A stretch of 61,778 bases of DNA from assembly GCA_017394865.1 (NCBI GenBank), contig JAFPWT010000015.1, forward strand, positions 1-61,778. Direction: 5' to 3'. Under the pieces are notes generated by a model. The model searched no databases and was not told the DNA's origin. It saw nothing but the letters and a program-made list of their open reading frames with translations. Positions 28,338-38,477 of this stretch are shown piece by piece. Position 1 is the first letter of the stretch; each line of letters starts with the position of its first letter. Both the position numbers and the translations under genes were made by a program. The stretch is from Bacteroidales bacterium (GTDB lineage: Bacteria > Bacteroidota > Bacteroidia > Bacteroidales > F082).

Positions 28338-28619
28338 ATGGACGAGATCACAATCAACATTGTCATTGCCGACCGGTCGTACAAATTGACCGTGGCCCGG
28401 GCTGATGAAGGGATGGTACGGAAGGCGGCTTCCTTGATCAACGACAGAATCAAGTCGTATTCAGCACATTATGCATTCAAGGACATCCAAGACCTGCTGT
28501 CGATGACGGCACTGCAGTTTGCCACTTCCACCGTGAAGCACGAATCGGAACTTGCCTACCGAGATCAAGAAATGGGACACAAGCTCGATGAATTGAACGC
28601 CCTGCTGGACGAACAGTGA
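28338..28619 (+). CDS. zapA: Cell division protein ZapA
   Basis: This 93-aa ZapA stabilises FtsZ filaments. The family opening, IAGRSYKL-like (VIADRSYKLTV), and the following LINDRIKSY, DLLSMTALQFA pattern are clear. Length is normal. It lies 19 nt after the coiled-coil gene and is followed by the 6S RNA candidate, as zapA-ssrS is in enterobacteria. Confidence 0.9.
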   Translation: MDEITINIVIADRSYKLTVARADEGMVRKAASLINDRIKSYSAHYAFKDIQDLLSMTALQFATSTVKHESELAYRDQEMGHKLDELNALLDEQ

Positions 28620-28630
28620 AAAGGTTCTTT

Positions 28631-28836
28631 GAAAGGTTAGATTCTGTCTGTCTGAACGCATCAGGTAAACTCATCAAATAATATCAAATTCAACCGGTTT
28701 ACTCGCGTTTTGTAAAAACAGGCCTCATCCCCAACGGGAGCACTTTGGTGCCGGTGGACGTTTGCGCAGCGCGGTGGCCACAAGCGTGTCTTAAGGGAGT
28801 TTATTCTTTTCCCGAAGGACAGACAGAGTCTTTTTT
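28631..28836 (+). ncRNA. ssrS: Probable 6S RNA
   Basis: The 250-nt gap between zapA and rny holds no good ORF but a long hairpin. GATTCTGTCTGTC (28640-28652) pairs fully with GACAGACAGAGTC (28818-28830), one pair being G-U, followed by T6. Inside, GGTAAACTC can pair with GAGTTTATT, leaving an A/T-rich bubble, and GGCC arms close a structured tip with GCAC-TTTG-GTGC. The size (about 195 nt), the rod with central bubble, the T-run and the zapA neighbour all fit 6S RNA, which binds housekeeping RNA polymerase. The exact ends are inferred. Confidence 0.65.
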
Positions 28837-28872
28837 CTCCTCCTCCATGCGACCGAGTAAAACAGAGGTAAA

Positions 28873-30432
28873 ATGTTATTACTCAACACCTTATCCATTA
28901 TCATCCCCGTTGCAGCCCTCGTTGTGGGGCTTGCCATAGGATATCTGGTCACCGCCACCCTATTGAAGAAAGCAGTGACGAAAGAAGCCAACGCCTACCT
29001 TGACGAAGCCAAAGAGAAAGCCGAAGTCATCAAAAAAGAACGCATCCTCCAAGCCAAGGAGAAATTCCTCCAAATGAAAGATGAGCATGAGAAAGCATGC
29101 AACGAGCGCAAACGCGAGCTGCAGAAGACCGAGAACAAGGTCAACCAGATGCAGCAGCAGGCCAGCCAGAAGATGGAGGAGATCCAACGCAAGAGCAAAG
29201 AGATCCAGAGCCTTCAGGACAAGCTAACCGCCCAACAGGAGGCCGTGACCAAGCGCAAAGCAGAGATGGACAAAATCTACGAGGAAGCATCGAAGAAACT
29301 GGAGACCATCTCAGGCCTCTCGGTACAAGACGCCAAGGAACAGCTTATCGAGATGGTCAAAGACGACGCCAAAGCCGAAGCCATGGTATATGTGAAAGAG
29401 ATCACCGAAGACGCCAAGATGAGCGCCAACCAAGCCGCCAAGAAGATCGTTCTGGAGACCATCCAACGCACCGCCGCCGAGACTGCCATCGAGAACACGG
29501 TGAGCGTGTTCAACATCGAAAACGATGAGATGAAGGGCCGCATCATCGGCCGCGAAGGCCGCAACATCCGCGCCCTCGAAGCCCTCACCGGAGTGGAGAT
29601 CATCATCGACGACAGCCCAGATGCCATCCTGCTCTCAGGCTTCGACCCGATCCGTCGTGAGATCGCCCGCCAGTCGCTCCAGAAGCTCGTCACCGACGGC
29701 CGCATCCACCCCGCACGCATCGAAGAGGTGGTCCACAAAGTGGAGAAACAGGTGGAACAGGAGATCATCGAGACGGGTAAACGCACCGTCATCGACCTCG
29801 GCATCCACAACATGGCCGCCGAGTTGATCAAGATGATCGGCCGCATGAAATACCGCTCATCCTACGGACAGAACCTGCTGCAGCACTCCATCGAGGTAGC
29901 CAAGCTGAGCGCCACCATGGCCGCCGAGCTGGGACTGAACCCCAAGACCGCCAAACGCGCCGGCTTGCTCCACGACCTCGGCAAGGTTGCTGAGAACGAG
30001 GAAGAACTGCCGCATGCCATCCTCGGCATGAAAGTCGCCGAGAAATACAAGGAGAAACCCGATGTGTGCAACGCCATCGGAGCCCACCACGACGAGATCG
30101 AGATGGATACCCTCATCTCACCCATCGTGCAGGTGTGCGACGCTATCTCCGGTGCCCGTCCCGGCGCCCGCCGCGAAGTAGTGGAAGCCTATATCCAACG
30201 CCTCAACAAGCTGGAAGAGATGGCCATGAGCTACCCAGGCGTGGTGAAGACCTACGCCATCCAAGCCGGACGTGAACTGCGCGTCATCGTAGGTGCCGAC
30301 AAGGTCACCGACCAAGACGCCGACCGCATCGCCTACGACCTCTCGAAGCAGATCCAAAACGAGATGACCTACCCAGGCCAGATCAAGATCACCGTGATCC
30401 GCGAGACACGCGCCGTAAGCTTTGCCAAATAA
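28873..30432 (+). CDS. rny: Ribonuclease Y
   Basis: This 519-aa membrane-bound endoribonuclease starts mRNA decay. It has an N-terminal helix (about 5-27), a long coiled coil (30-190), a KH RNA-binding domain with [13 protein letters not shown] (about 218-230), and an HD domain with GLLHDLGKV. Length is as in the family. It follows the 6S RNA candidate and ends at a strong terminator. Confidence 0.96.
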   Translation: MLLLNTLSIIIPVAALVVGLAIGYLVTATLLKKAVTKEANAYLDEAKEKAEVIKKERILQAKEKFLQMKDEHEKACNERKRELQKTENKVNQMQQQASQKMEEIQRKSKEIQSLQDKLTAQQEAVTKRKAEMDKIYEEASKKLETISGLSVQDAKEQLIEMVKDDAKAEAMVYVKEITEDAKMSANQAAKKIVLETIQRTAAETAIENTVSVFNIENDEMKGRIIGREGRNIRALEALTGVEIIIDDSPDAILLSGFDPIRREIARQSLQKLVTDGRIHPARIEEVVHKVEKQVEQEIIETGKRTVIDLGIHNMAAELIKMIGRMKYRSSYGQNLLQHSIEVAKLSATMAAELGLNPKTAKRAGLLHDLGKVAENEEELPHAILGMKVAEKYKEKPDVCNAIGAHHDEIEMDTLISPIVQVCDAISGARPGARREVVEAYIQRLNKLEEMAMSYPGVVKTYAIQAGRELRVIVGADKVTDQDADRIAYDLSKQIQNEMTYPGQIKITVIRETRAVSFAK

Positions 30433-30459
30433 GCATAAAACGACAGATTTTATTTGAAT

Positions 30460-30496
30460 TGTAGAGACGTTGCTGAAACGTCTCTACATTTTTTTT
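30460..30496 (+). terminator. rny terminator, TAGAGACG palindrome
   Basis: TGTAGAGACGTT (30460-30471) pairs perfectly with AACGTCTCTACA (30477-30488) around GCTGA, followed by T8. Confidence 0.92.
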
Positions 30497-30542
30497 GTGA
30501 TTTTTTGAAACATCATGGCTGCCTAGGCTACATTGGCATGCT

Positions 30543-31805
30543 ATGAAAGAAGAATTCTTATATTATCTTTGGGAAAACAGGCTACTTAGCCATCAATTGC
30601 TAACCACCTCAGGGCTGCCTGTGGAAATTGTCAATCCAGGATGCAGAAACCTCAATTCTGGTCCGGACTATCTGGAAGCGAAGATCCGTATTGACGGACA
30701 GCTTTGGGCAGGTCATGTGGAGATCCATGTGAAGACATCTGACTGGAACCGACATGGGCATCAGCACGATAGCGCCTACAACAATGTGGTGCTCCATGTG
30801 GTCTACGAGAACGACACTACTGTGAACGGCATCCCCGTCCTAGTACTGAAAGGGCATTTCGACGCCTCGCTGCAGTACCGTTACGAAAAAATTCTGGCCT
30901 CACGGCAATGGATTGCCTGCGAGCGCCACCTCAGCGAAGTACAGCCCTTCTCCGTCAACGTCTGGCTTGAGCGTATGGCTATCGAGCGCTTGCAGGAGAA
31001 AGCGAAAAAAGCCGAGAAAATCCTCTCTGCAAGCCATTTCGACTGGGAGAACACCCTTTACAGGTTGATATTACGCTACTTCGGAATGAAAGTCAACAAC
31101 GAAGCCTTCGAGACGCTGGCTTCCCTCCTACCTTTCAAGACCCTCATGAAACATGCCGACCAGCCGACCCAGCTGGAAGCAATGCTGTTGGGGTGTGCCG
31201 GGCTCCTCGAGATCGAAAGCGCCGAGGACTATCCCTTGCTGCTGCAACGCGAATTCGATGCGATGCGATCCAAATTCAACTTGCTGACCATGCCCGTGGA
31301 GCGCTGGAAATTCATGAGGATGCGGCCCGTCAACTTCCCCACAGTACGGCTGGCACAACTGGCACAAATGATCCATCGAAACGGCTGCCTGTTTTCCAAA
31401 GTCAAAGAGGCTGAAAACGTGAAAGACGTCAAAGCATTGTTTGATGTCAGCGCATCCGCTTACTGGGACACACATTTCAGGTTTTCCGTTACAGGTCCAT
31501 CGAAGCCGAAACATCTGGGTGAAGGCACCGCCGACGTACTGATCATCAACGCCGTCATCCCCCTGCTGTTCTGCTACGGAAGGTTCCACAAAGACCAGTC
31601 TTATTGTGAAAAAGCCTTGCGCTTCCTGGAAGAGACTTCCGCCGAAGACAACACCATCGTCCGACATTTCGCCAGCATTGGGATAACGGCACGCAACGCC
31701 ATGCAATCACAAGCAATATTGTATTTATATCATCATTATTGCAAACAGAAACAATGCTTAAAATGCAGCATCGGGAATATTTTATTGCAAAGCAATAAGG
31801 ATTAG
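30543..31805 (+). CDS. DUF2851 protein
   Basis: This 420-aa protein belongs to DUF2851, a family restricted mainly to Bacteroidota. Conserved parts are the start LWENRLL, the NSGPDYLEAKIRIDGQLWAGHVEIHVKTSDW block (about 40-68), the HVVYEND strand, and a cysteine-bearing C-terminus (KQKQCLKCSIGNILL). The front half resembles nuclease-fold proteins, but no activity has been shown to my knowledge. It is transcribed alone between the rny terminator and the C10 protease gene. Confidence 0.88.
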   Translation: MKEEFLYYLWENRLLSHQLLTTSGLPVEIVNPGCRNLNSGPDYLEAKIRIDGQLWAGHVEIHVKTSDWNRHGHQHDSAYNNVVLHVVYENDTTVNGIPVLVLKGHFDASLQYRYEKILASRQWIACERHLSEVQPFSVNVWLERMAIERLQEKAKKAEKILSASHFDWENTLYRLILRYFGMKVNNEAFETLASLLPFKTLMKHADQPTQLEAMLLGCAGLLEIESAEDYPLLLQREFDAMRSKFNLLTMPVERWKFMRMRPVNFPTVRLAQLAQMIHRNGCLFSKVKEAENVKDVKALFDVSASAYWDTHFRFSVTGPSKPKHLGEGTADVLIINAVIPLLFCYGRFHKDQSYCEKALRFLEETSAEDNTIVRHFASIGITARNAMQSQAILYLYHHYCKQKQCLKCSIGNILLQSNKD

Positions 31806-31815
31806 TTTTTTTTCC

Positions 31816-31823
31816 TATCTTTG
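31816..31823 (+). promoter_or_regulatory. Promoter -7 box of C10 protease gene
   Basis: TATCTTTG, 21 nt before the ATG at 31845; no clear -33 box. Confidence 0.55.
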
Positions 31824-31844
31824 CCATCTTAAATCATTTTTGAA

Positions 31845-34800
31845 ATGAAGAAAGCTTTAATTCTGTGCGGATTAATCCTGACAATGTCCCTGTCGCTATT
31901 TGCCGATCGGGTACCCGTTGAGACCGCTCGCAAAGCGGCCGTCAATTTCCTGCACAACAACGGCGCAAAGGCCTCCCAACTCACCGACCTTTCAAAAGAG
32001 GCGGGCTTCCCAAACTTATACATCTTCAACGCCGACGAAGGCTTCGTGGTAATGTCGGCCGACGACTGCGTGCAACCTATTTTAGGCTATTCACTGACAG
32101 GAAGATTCGTAACCAAGGATATGCCCGAGAACATCAGTTCATGGCTTCAAGGCTATAACGACGGAATCCAATATGCCATTGACCACCAAACAAAAGCCTC
32201 TACCGAAACGGCAAAACAGTGGAAGGATCTGGAAAACGGAAATCCCGACATGGCAAAAGCGGTTTCTGTCGTTGAACCGTTGATCCAAACGAAATGGAAC
32301 CAAGGCGCTCCTTATAACAACCTATGCCCATCAGGCACCGTAACAGGATGCGTAGCGACAGCCATGGCCCAAGTGATGAATTATTGGAATTACCCCTCCC
32401 ATGGCATCGGGTCGCACACCTACATACCCGTCAACAATACCGCACTTGGGGAACAATTCGCTGATTTCAACGCCACCTACTACGACTGGGCCAACATGAC
32501 CAACACCTACAGCGGCTCAAGCAACAGCATCGAAAAACAGGCAGTCGCAACGCTAATGTACCATTGCGGCGTCTCCGTCGACATGAAATACGGGCCAAGC
32601 TCAACAGGAGGAAGCGGTGCATCCACAGCCGATGTTGCAACTGCACTACAATACTATTTCAACTATTCATCCGATGCTCAATTTCTTCAACGCGATGATT
32701 ACGTCGACGACTGGATCGACATGCTGAAAGCAGAATTGAACCTGAACCGACCCATCCAATATTCTGGACATGGATCCGGAGGAGGACACTCTTTTATTTG
32801 CGACGGCTATGACAGTGACAACTACTTCCACTTCAACTGGGGATGGAGCGGTAACTGTGATGCGTATTACTCCATGGACAACCTGAATCCCGGTCCTGGA
32901 GGTATCGGCTCCGGTGCCTACGGCGTATACAATGATAGCCAAGGCGCCATCTTCGGCGTTCATCCTTCTGAATGTACCATCAACGAACCCACCGATTTGA
33001 CCTATTCACAAAGCGGACGTACTGTCACCTTCAACTGGACAGCAGCCAACGGAGCCGTCAGCTATAACATTTACCGCAATGGTCAACACGTCGGTAACAC
33101 CACTACCACTTCTTATACCGAAACCGCTCCCTTCGGTACCACTGTCTATTACATTCGTAGCGTAGATTCCAACGGAAAACTATCTTTGTCTTCCGATGCC
33201 GCAACGGTTATGGTTGAATACCCCACTCCTGTCGTCAATGATTTGGTCGCCAACCTTTCTGGAAATACCGTAAGCCTCAGCTGGACGGCGCCCCAATGGT
33301 GCTTCCCTGAAACGGAATCGGCCATCCTCACCTATGGCGACGGAATTCTCAAAAACTCATCGGGCTACAACGGAACAGCAAACATGTATTGGGGACACCG
33401 CTATCTCCCCTCCGATTTGACAGGAACTTCCGACAAAGTCATTTATAAAGTGTCTTTCTTTGTCAGAGAACCTGGTGGTTACGAGCTCAAAATCTATAAA
33501 GGCACTACTACAAAACAATATTCAAGCCCCAACGCATCGTATGATGTACCCACAACACTTTTAGCCAATAAGGCCATTACCATAACACAAAAAGGATGGT
33601 CTAACATCGTCTTGGACGAACCCATAGCCATAGACGACAGCCAGGATTTGTGGGTAATAATGTACGACCCGGAAGCAAAAAACTTTCCCGCAACGTATTG
33701 TGAGTTTAATGAACACAACAGAGGAAGCTACCTTTCGACAAACATCTCTGCATGGTCTTTAACGGATGACGGTTGCGCCTTCCTTATCCGCACCTACCTC
33801 ACCGACGGCACCTACACCTACAACCTCTATGACGGCACCACCAAACTCAATAGTACAGCCATCACTAACACGACCTTCACCCACGAAAGTCCTGCCACTA
33901 ACACCACCCATCAATACACCGTAAAAACAAACTACTATGGCGGTGAGACAGCAGCATCCAACATAGCCGGCATTACCTTTGGAGCGACCTCCTTGGGAAC
34001 ATTAAACCTTAGTGCCAACGACGCCATGATGGTGACTCGCGGCAGCACTCTTACCGTCACCGGCGCCATCACCAACACCGATCCAGCCAACCTCATCATC
34101 GAAGACGGCGCCCAACTCATCCATCCTAACAGTGCCGTGCAAGCCACACTACAAAAAACCATCGAGGCCTACAGCACCGAACCTGGAGTCAACAACGGCT
34201 GGTATACCATCGCTTCACCAGTCAACGCCTTAAGTGTCGACCTTGCCACCACTGGCAGCTATGACCTCTATGCCTACGACGAGGAAGGTGTTTATTGGCG
34301 TAACCAAAAAAACAGTGCCAACAACATCACTAATTTCACTGAAGGAACAGGATTCCTCTATGCCAACGCCACCCAGCAGTCACTTGCCTTCGCCGGCAAC
34401 ATGAAAGCCACCAACACACAAGTCACCATGCCGTTGAGCTACCAGAGCAGCAACGCCGACTTGAAAGGCTTCAACCTCGTGGGAAACCCCTTCACCCGGA
34501 ACCTGAATGCAGGCGACATTACCTTGGGAGGCACAGCCCTCACCACCTACTACGTGGTTGAAGGAGGCTCCGAACTCGTGCCGCGTTTCCTTGCCGAAAC
34601 GCCTATTAAACCTGGACAAGGCTTCCTGGTGCAAGCCTCTACGACAGGACAGGATCTGGTGTTCAACCCCTCATCCAAAGACCAAGCAGAAGCCAAGCCC
34701 ACTTACCTCTGCATCGAAGTCAGTGACGACAACTTCACCGACTGCGCTTACTTGCAGTTCGGGCAAGGTAACACCCTGCATAAGATGACCCTTAGCGACA

Positions 34801-35243
34801 ACACGACCACACTCAGCGTGCGACACAACAAGGTCGACTATGCCGTTGCCAACGTCAGCACTGACGTAGACGAATTACCGCTCAACTTCAAAGCTACCCG
34901 CAACGGCACCTACACCTTCAACATCAACATCGTGAACGTTGACCTCGACTATCTCCATCTTATCGACAACCTCACTGGTGCCGATATCAACTTGCTACAG
35001 ACCCCAAGCTACAGCTTCGAGGCCAAGACAAGCGACTATGAATCGAGGTTCCGTTTGGTTTTCAACGAAAAGATCGTCAACAACCCCGACAACGACTTCG
35101 ATTTCAGCAGCGGCAACATCCAAATTCTGGACGTGACCGGTCGCATTGTCGCCACCGACCTCAACGACAAACTGGCTCCCGGCGTTTATATCCTGAAAAA
35201 CACTGACAATCAAAAGACCAAGAAAATCATCATCAACAAATAA
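31845..35243 (+). CDS. Large secreted C10 (streptopain-type) cysteine protease with T9SS domain
   Basis: This 1132-aa protein has a signal peptide (1-20), an inhibitory Spi-like prodomain (about 22-110), and a C10 peptidase domain with catalytic Cys169 in TGCVATAMAQVM and His315 in GGGHSF, with WGWSG further on. Two fibronectin-like repeats follow (about 385-480 region and later), then beta-rich domains, and a T9SS type A sorting domain (about 1055-1132, ILDVTGR and PGVYIL). Relatives include streptopain and fragipain. It is likely a surface or released protease for protein use or host interaction. Confidence 0.92.
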   Translation: MKKALILCGLILTMSLSLFADRVPVETARKAAVNFLHNNGAKASQLTDLSKEAGFPNLYIFNADEGFVVMSADDCVQPILGYSLTGRFVTKDMPENISSWLQGYNDGIQYAIDHQTKASTETAKQWKDLENGNPDMAKAVSVVEPLIQTKWNQGAPYNNLCPSGTVTGCVATAMAQVMNYWNYPSHGIGSHTYIPVNNTALGEQFADFNATYYDWANMTNTYSGSSNSIEKQAVATLMYHCGVSVDMKYGPSSTGGSGASTADVATALQYYFNYSSDAQFLQRDDYVDDWIDMLKAELNLNRPIQYSGHGSGGGHSFICDGYDSDNYFHFNWGWSGNCDAYYSMDNLNPGPGGIGSGAYGVYNDSQGAIFGVHPSECTINEPTDLTYSQSGRTVTFNWTAANGAVSYNIYRNGQHVGNTTTTSYTETAPFGTTVYYIRSVDSNGKLSLSSDAATVMVEYPTPVVNDLVANLSGNTVSLSWTAPQWCFPETESAILTYGDGILKNSSGYNGTANMYWGHRYLPSDLTGTSDKVIYKVSFFVREPGGYELKIYKGTTTKQYSSPNASYDVPTTLLANKAITITQKGWSNIVLDEPIAIDDSQDLWVIMYDPEAKNFPATYCEFNEHNRGSYLSTNISAWSLTDDGCAFLIRTYLTDGTYTYNLYDGTTKLNSTAITNTTFTHESPATNTTHQYTVKTNYYGGETAASNIAGITFGATSLGTLNLSANDAMMVTRGSTLTVTGAITNTDPANLIIEDGAQLIHPNSAVQATLQKTIEAYSTEPGVNNGWYTIASPVNALSVDLATTGSYDLYAYDEEGVYWRNQKNSANNITNFTEGTGFLYANATQQSLAFAGNMKATNTQVTMPLSYQSSNADLKGFNLVGNPFTRNLNAGDITLGGTALTTYYVVEGGSELVPRFLAETPIKPGQGFLVQASTTGQDLVFNPSSKDQAEAKPTYLCIEVSDDNFTDCAYLQFGQGNTLHKMTLSDNTTTLSVRHNKVDYAVANVSTDVDELPLNFKATRNGTYTFNINIVNVDLDYLHLIDNLTGADINLLQTPSYSFEAKTSDYESRFRLVFNEKIVNNPDNDFDFSSGNIQILDVTGRIVATDLNDKLAPGVYILKNTDNQKTKKIIINK

Positions 35244-35254
35244 ACAACTCAACA

Positions 35255-35962
35255 ATGAAATACAATCGAGTATTATTAAAGCTTAGCGGCGAAGCCCTCA
35301 TGGGCAGCCAGCAATACGGTATCGACCCACAACGTTTGAACGACTATGCCGACGAGATCATCGAGGCTGCCAAGACTGGAGTGCAAATCGGCATCGTCAT
35401 CGGCGGAGGTAATATCTTCCGTGGACTGCAAGGCGCCTCACAGGGCATGGATCGCATCCAAGGCGACTACATGGGAATGCTCGCCACCGTCATCAACTCG
35501 ATGGCCATGCAATCGACCCTGCAAGGCAAAGGTCAGAAGGCCACCCTGCTTTCCGGTCTCTACATCGACCGTATCGCCGACACCATGAGCAGCGCCAAAG
35601 CCATCCGTCTGCTTGAGGAAGGCCACATCGTGATCATGGGCGCCGGCACCGGCAACCCCTTCTTCACCACCGACACCGGCAGCGCCCTCCGTGCCGTGGA
35701 AATCAAGGCCGATATCATCCTGAAAGGCACCCGCGTGGACGGCATCTACACCGCCGACCCCGAAAAAGACCCCACCGCCACCAAGTTCGAACACATCACC
35801 TACGACGAAGCATACCAACGTAACCTCAAAGTGATGGACATGACCGCCTTCACCATGTGCAAGGAAAACAACATGCCCATGTATGTCTTTGACATGAACA
35901 CCAGAGGAAACCTCATGAAGGTACTGCAAGGCGAGAACATCGGCACGCTTGTCACCAAATGA
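35255..35962 (+). CDS. pyrH: UMP kinase
   Basis: This 235-aa enzyme phosphorylates UMP to UDP. The amino-acid-kinase motifs LLKLSGEALMG (about 7-17), VIGGGNIFRG, and GTGNPFFTTDT are intact; length is normal. Its stop overlaps the GT39 start (ATGA). frr, which often follows pyrH, comes after that insert. Confidence 0.97.
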   Translation: MKYNRVLLKLSGEALMGSQQYGIDPQRLNDYADEIIEAAKTGVQIGIVIGGGNIFRGLQGASQGMDRIQGDYMGMLATVINSMAMQSTLQGKGQKATLLSGLYIDRIADTMSSAKAIRLLEEGHIVIMGAGTGNPFFTTDTGSALRAVEIKADIILKGTRVDGIYTADPEKDPTATKFEHITYDEAYQRNLKVMDMTAFTMCKENNMPMYVFDMNTRGNLMKVLQGENIGTLVTK

Positions 35963-37845
35963 GAAAACACCATCTAAGAACGGTCCGAAACAAAACCAGC
36001 CGCAGGCTGGATTACATCCTGCTTGGAGTGATCCTGCTGGTGGCTGCGGTATTACGTCTGTGGAAACTCGGCGAGGTGCCTTTCATGCACGACGAATTCA
36101 GCGCCCTGTTTAGGCTCAAGTTCGACAACTTCCACGATCTCATCAAGTATGGCGTCACCGAGGGCGATTCCCATCCTGCCGGCGTACAGGTGTTCCTCTA
36201 CTACTGGACCAAGCTCGTTGGCTGGGATGAATTGTGGGTAAAATTGCCCTTCGCCCTGATGGGCATCGGATCCATCCTTCTCATCTATCTCATTGGAAAA
36301 CAATGGTTCAACAGCAAGGTCGGGTTGCTTTCCGCTGCTTTTTTCGCTGTGAGCCAGCTCACCGTGTTTTACAGCCAACTGGCACGTCCCTATTCCGCTG
36401 GATTGTTCTTCGTGTTACTGACGACCTATTTCTGGAACAGGATCCTGTTTGGTCAGCGAAAGCCCGGTATCGGCATCTGTATCGGTTTTGCCGTCAGCGC
36501 TTGTCTGGCAGCCTTGGCGCATAATTTCTCGGCGGCGCAAGCGGGACTGATCTTTCTGACAGGATTGTTCTTCCTCAAGAAGGAACGCCGCCTCGCCTAT
36601 TGGCTCGGCGGCGTCGGCGCCCTCGTACTCTATGCGCCCCATCTGCCAGTTTTCTATTACCAAACCTTTGTGAACGGAGGCATCGGCGGTTGGCTCGCCA
36701 AGCCTGAAAACAGTTTTATCCTCGACTTCCTGCGGTATACGATGAACTACACCTCACTGTTCATGTTCGCTGCAGGCTTCCTCGTCATCCTACCATTCAT
36801 CCTCGGCAAACAACAAAAACGCTCCTTCCCCATCCGATGGGCTGCCCTAGCTTGGTTCATCATCATTTTCACCGTTGCCTTCGTCTACTCACTACTCCGC
36901 GAGCCCATCATCCAGTTCAGCACGCTGATCTTCTGCTATCCTTTCTTCGTCATCATCGCCTTCTCGTTCTATAAGAACCACAGCATGACGATGAAACAAA
37001 CCGTCATCGTGATTGTTGCCATCCTCTTCATCGGGACCATCTCCCTCGTCATTAACCGACAGCATTACGACCTGATGTACCACCAAGGCTACGACCAAAT
37101 CGCCGAGCGCATGAAGCAGGACAACGACAACGTCGATGACATCCGTTTCGCCACCTTCAGCACGAAAACACAGTTCCCAGAGTATTACCAAGCGAAGACC
37201 AACGTGACCCGACGTGCTGTCTTCGACCAGGAAAACCATAACACCTATGACTTCCGCCAATGGCTCGATGCCGAAGAAAGCAATGCCTTAGGCTTCGGTT
37301 GGACCGATTATCTCGATCCCTCGTGGGAAACCCAAGCCGTGGCCCATTATCCCTGGAAACTCCACGATGACACCTGGTTTACCTCACATTATCTCACCCT
37401 CACGAAAGACTCTGTCGCCGGAGCTGAATACCAACTCCACACCATTACCGACCAGCCCCAAACCCTAACGAGCACGGCTTGGAGCGCTCCTCAATTGATT
37501 TACGGAGATTCACTGGACAAAGAGACTGACCTTCTAGGTGTCATCGCCACCCTGCAGGTTCCCGACACGATACACAACTGCGTGCTCGTCATGGAAGTCC
37601 ACGACGCCGCCACCGACAGCATACTACGATGGGAGGGCAACTCCGACACCTCTGGGACGCTCCTGCCTGGCACCAACACCTTAGCCTATGCCATCCGTTT
37701 CAACCCAAAGAAATTCCCCATTCAGGGAAAGAAAATCAAAACCTATCTCTGGGACAAGCAAAAAGGCACGATGATTGTAACACGCCTCGACTACTATTGT
37801 ACGAAATTCAATTCACGTCTCACTGGATTATACGAGCCATTGTAA
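35959..37845 (+). CDS. GT39-like membrane glycosyltransferase, second copy
   Basis: This 628-aa polytopic protein has the PMT-like acidic loop motif VPFMHDEFSALFRLK (about 35-49) and SHPAGVQVFLYYW, around ten helices (to about residue 360), and a soluble beta-rich C-terminal domain (about 400-628). The last part is not typical of ArnT and may bind the acceptor. It is co-transcribed with pyrH by an ATGA overlap and lies between pyrH and frr, genes that are usually adjacent, so it may be a later insertion here. Donor and acceptor unknown. Confidence 0.8.
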   Translation: MRKHHLRTVRNKTSRRLDYILLGVILLVAAVLRLWKLGEVPFMHDEFSALFRLKFDNFHDLIKYGVTEGDSHPAGVQVFLYYWTKLVGWDELWVKLPFALMGIGSILLIYLIGKQWFNSKVGLLSAAFFAVSQLTVFYSQLARPYSAGLFFVLLTTYFWNRILFGQRKPGIGICIGFAVSACLAALAHNFSAAQAGLIFLTGLFFLKKERRLAYWLGGVGALVLYAPHLPVFYYQTFVNGGIGGWLAKPENSFILDFLRYTMNYTSLFMFAAGFLVILPFILGKQQKRSFPIRWAALAWFIIIFTVAFVYSLLREPIIQFSTLIFCYPFFVIIAFSFYKNHSMTMKQTVIVIVAILFIGTISLVINRQHYDLMYHQGYDQIAERMKQDNDNVDDIRFATFSTKTQFPEYYQAKTNVTRRAVFDQENHNTYDFRQWLDAEESNALGFGWTDYLDPSWETQAVAHYPWKLHDDTWFTSHYLTLTKDSVAGAEYQLHTITDQPQTLTSTAWSAPQLIYGDSLDKETDLLGVIATLQVPDTIHNCVLVMEVHDAATDSILRWEGNSDTSGTLLPGTNTLAYAIRFNPKKFPIQGKKIKTYLWDKQKGTMIVTRLDYYCTKFNSRLTGLYEPL

Positions 37846-37856
37846 AAATATTTTAT

Positions 37857-37864
37857 TACCTTTG
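37857..37864 (+). promoter_or_regulatory. frr promoter -7 box
   Basis: TACCTTTG, 19 nt before the frr ATG; the -33 region is not clear. Confidence 0.55.
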
Positions 37865-37883
37865 CACTCAAATTTTTTGAATT

Positions 37884-38447
37884 ATGACAGACGAATCCCA
37901 ATTTGTATTAGATGAAGCCGCTGAGAGCATGGACAACACCATCAAGCATCTGGAGCACGAATTCCAAGGCATCAGGGCAGGAAAAGCCAGTCCGGCCATG
38001 CTGAACGGCGTTATGGTTGAATATTACGGCGCCACCGTGCCTATCGAGCAGACCGCCAACATCGGCTGTCCCGATGCCCGTATGATTGTCGTGATTCCTT
38101 TCGACAAGAGTGCATTGAACAACATCGCCAAGGCCATCCTGAACGCCAATCTGGGGTTCAACCCGATGAACAACGGTGAGTTGCTTCGTATCTCCGTTCC
38201 CCCGTTGACAGAGGAACGCCGCCGCGAGCTGGTGAAGCGCACCAAGACCGCCGCCGAAGAAGCCAAGGTAGGTGTCCGAAACATTCGCCGCAGCGCCAAC
38301 GACGAAGCCAAGAAACTGGAAAAAGACACCATCTCCGAAGACGAGTCGAAGCTCCTTCAGGAAGAAATCCAAAAACTCACCGACAAGTACATCAAGAAGA
38401 TTGATGACTTGACGGAATTGAAGTCGAAAGACATTTTAACCGTGTAA
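37884..38447 (+). CDS. frr: Ribosome recycling factor
   Basis: This 187-aa factor splits the post-termination ribosome with EF-G. The hairpin start (RAGKASPAML), the VEYYGATVPIEQTANI segment and the C-terminal SEDESKLLQEEIQKLTD helix match the family; length is normal. It ends in a strong bidirectional terminator. Confidence 0.97.
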   Translation: MTDESQFVLDEAAESMDNTIKHLEHEFQGIRAGKASPAMLNGVMVEYYGATVPIEQTANIGCPDARMIVVIPFDKSALNNIAKAILNANLGFNPMNNGELLRISVPPLTEERRRELVKRTKTAAEEAKVGVRNIRRSANDEAKKLEKDTISEDESKLLQEEIQKLTDKYIKKIDDLTELKSKDILTV

Positions 38448-38450
38448 ACA

Positions 38451-38477
38451 AAAAGGAGCCTCGCGGCTCCTTTTTTT
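38451..38477. terminator. Bidirectional terminator between frr and ddl
   Basis: AAAAGGAGCC, loop TCGC, GGCTCC, T7. Its T-run holds the stop codon of ddl on the other strand (38476-38478). Confidence 0.92.

Noticed and set aside
28745-28939. Short ORF across the zapA-rny gap
   Set aside because: Overlaps the 6S RNA hairpin and the rny start; composition is not protein-like.
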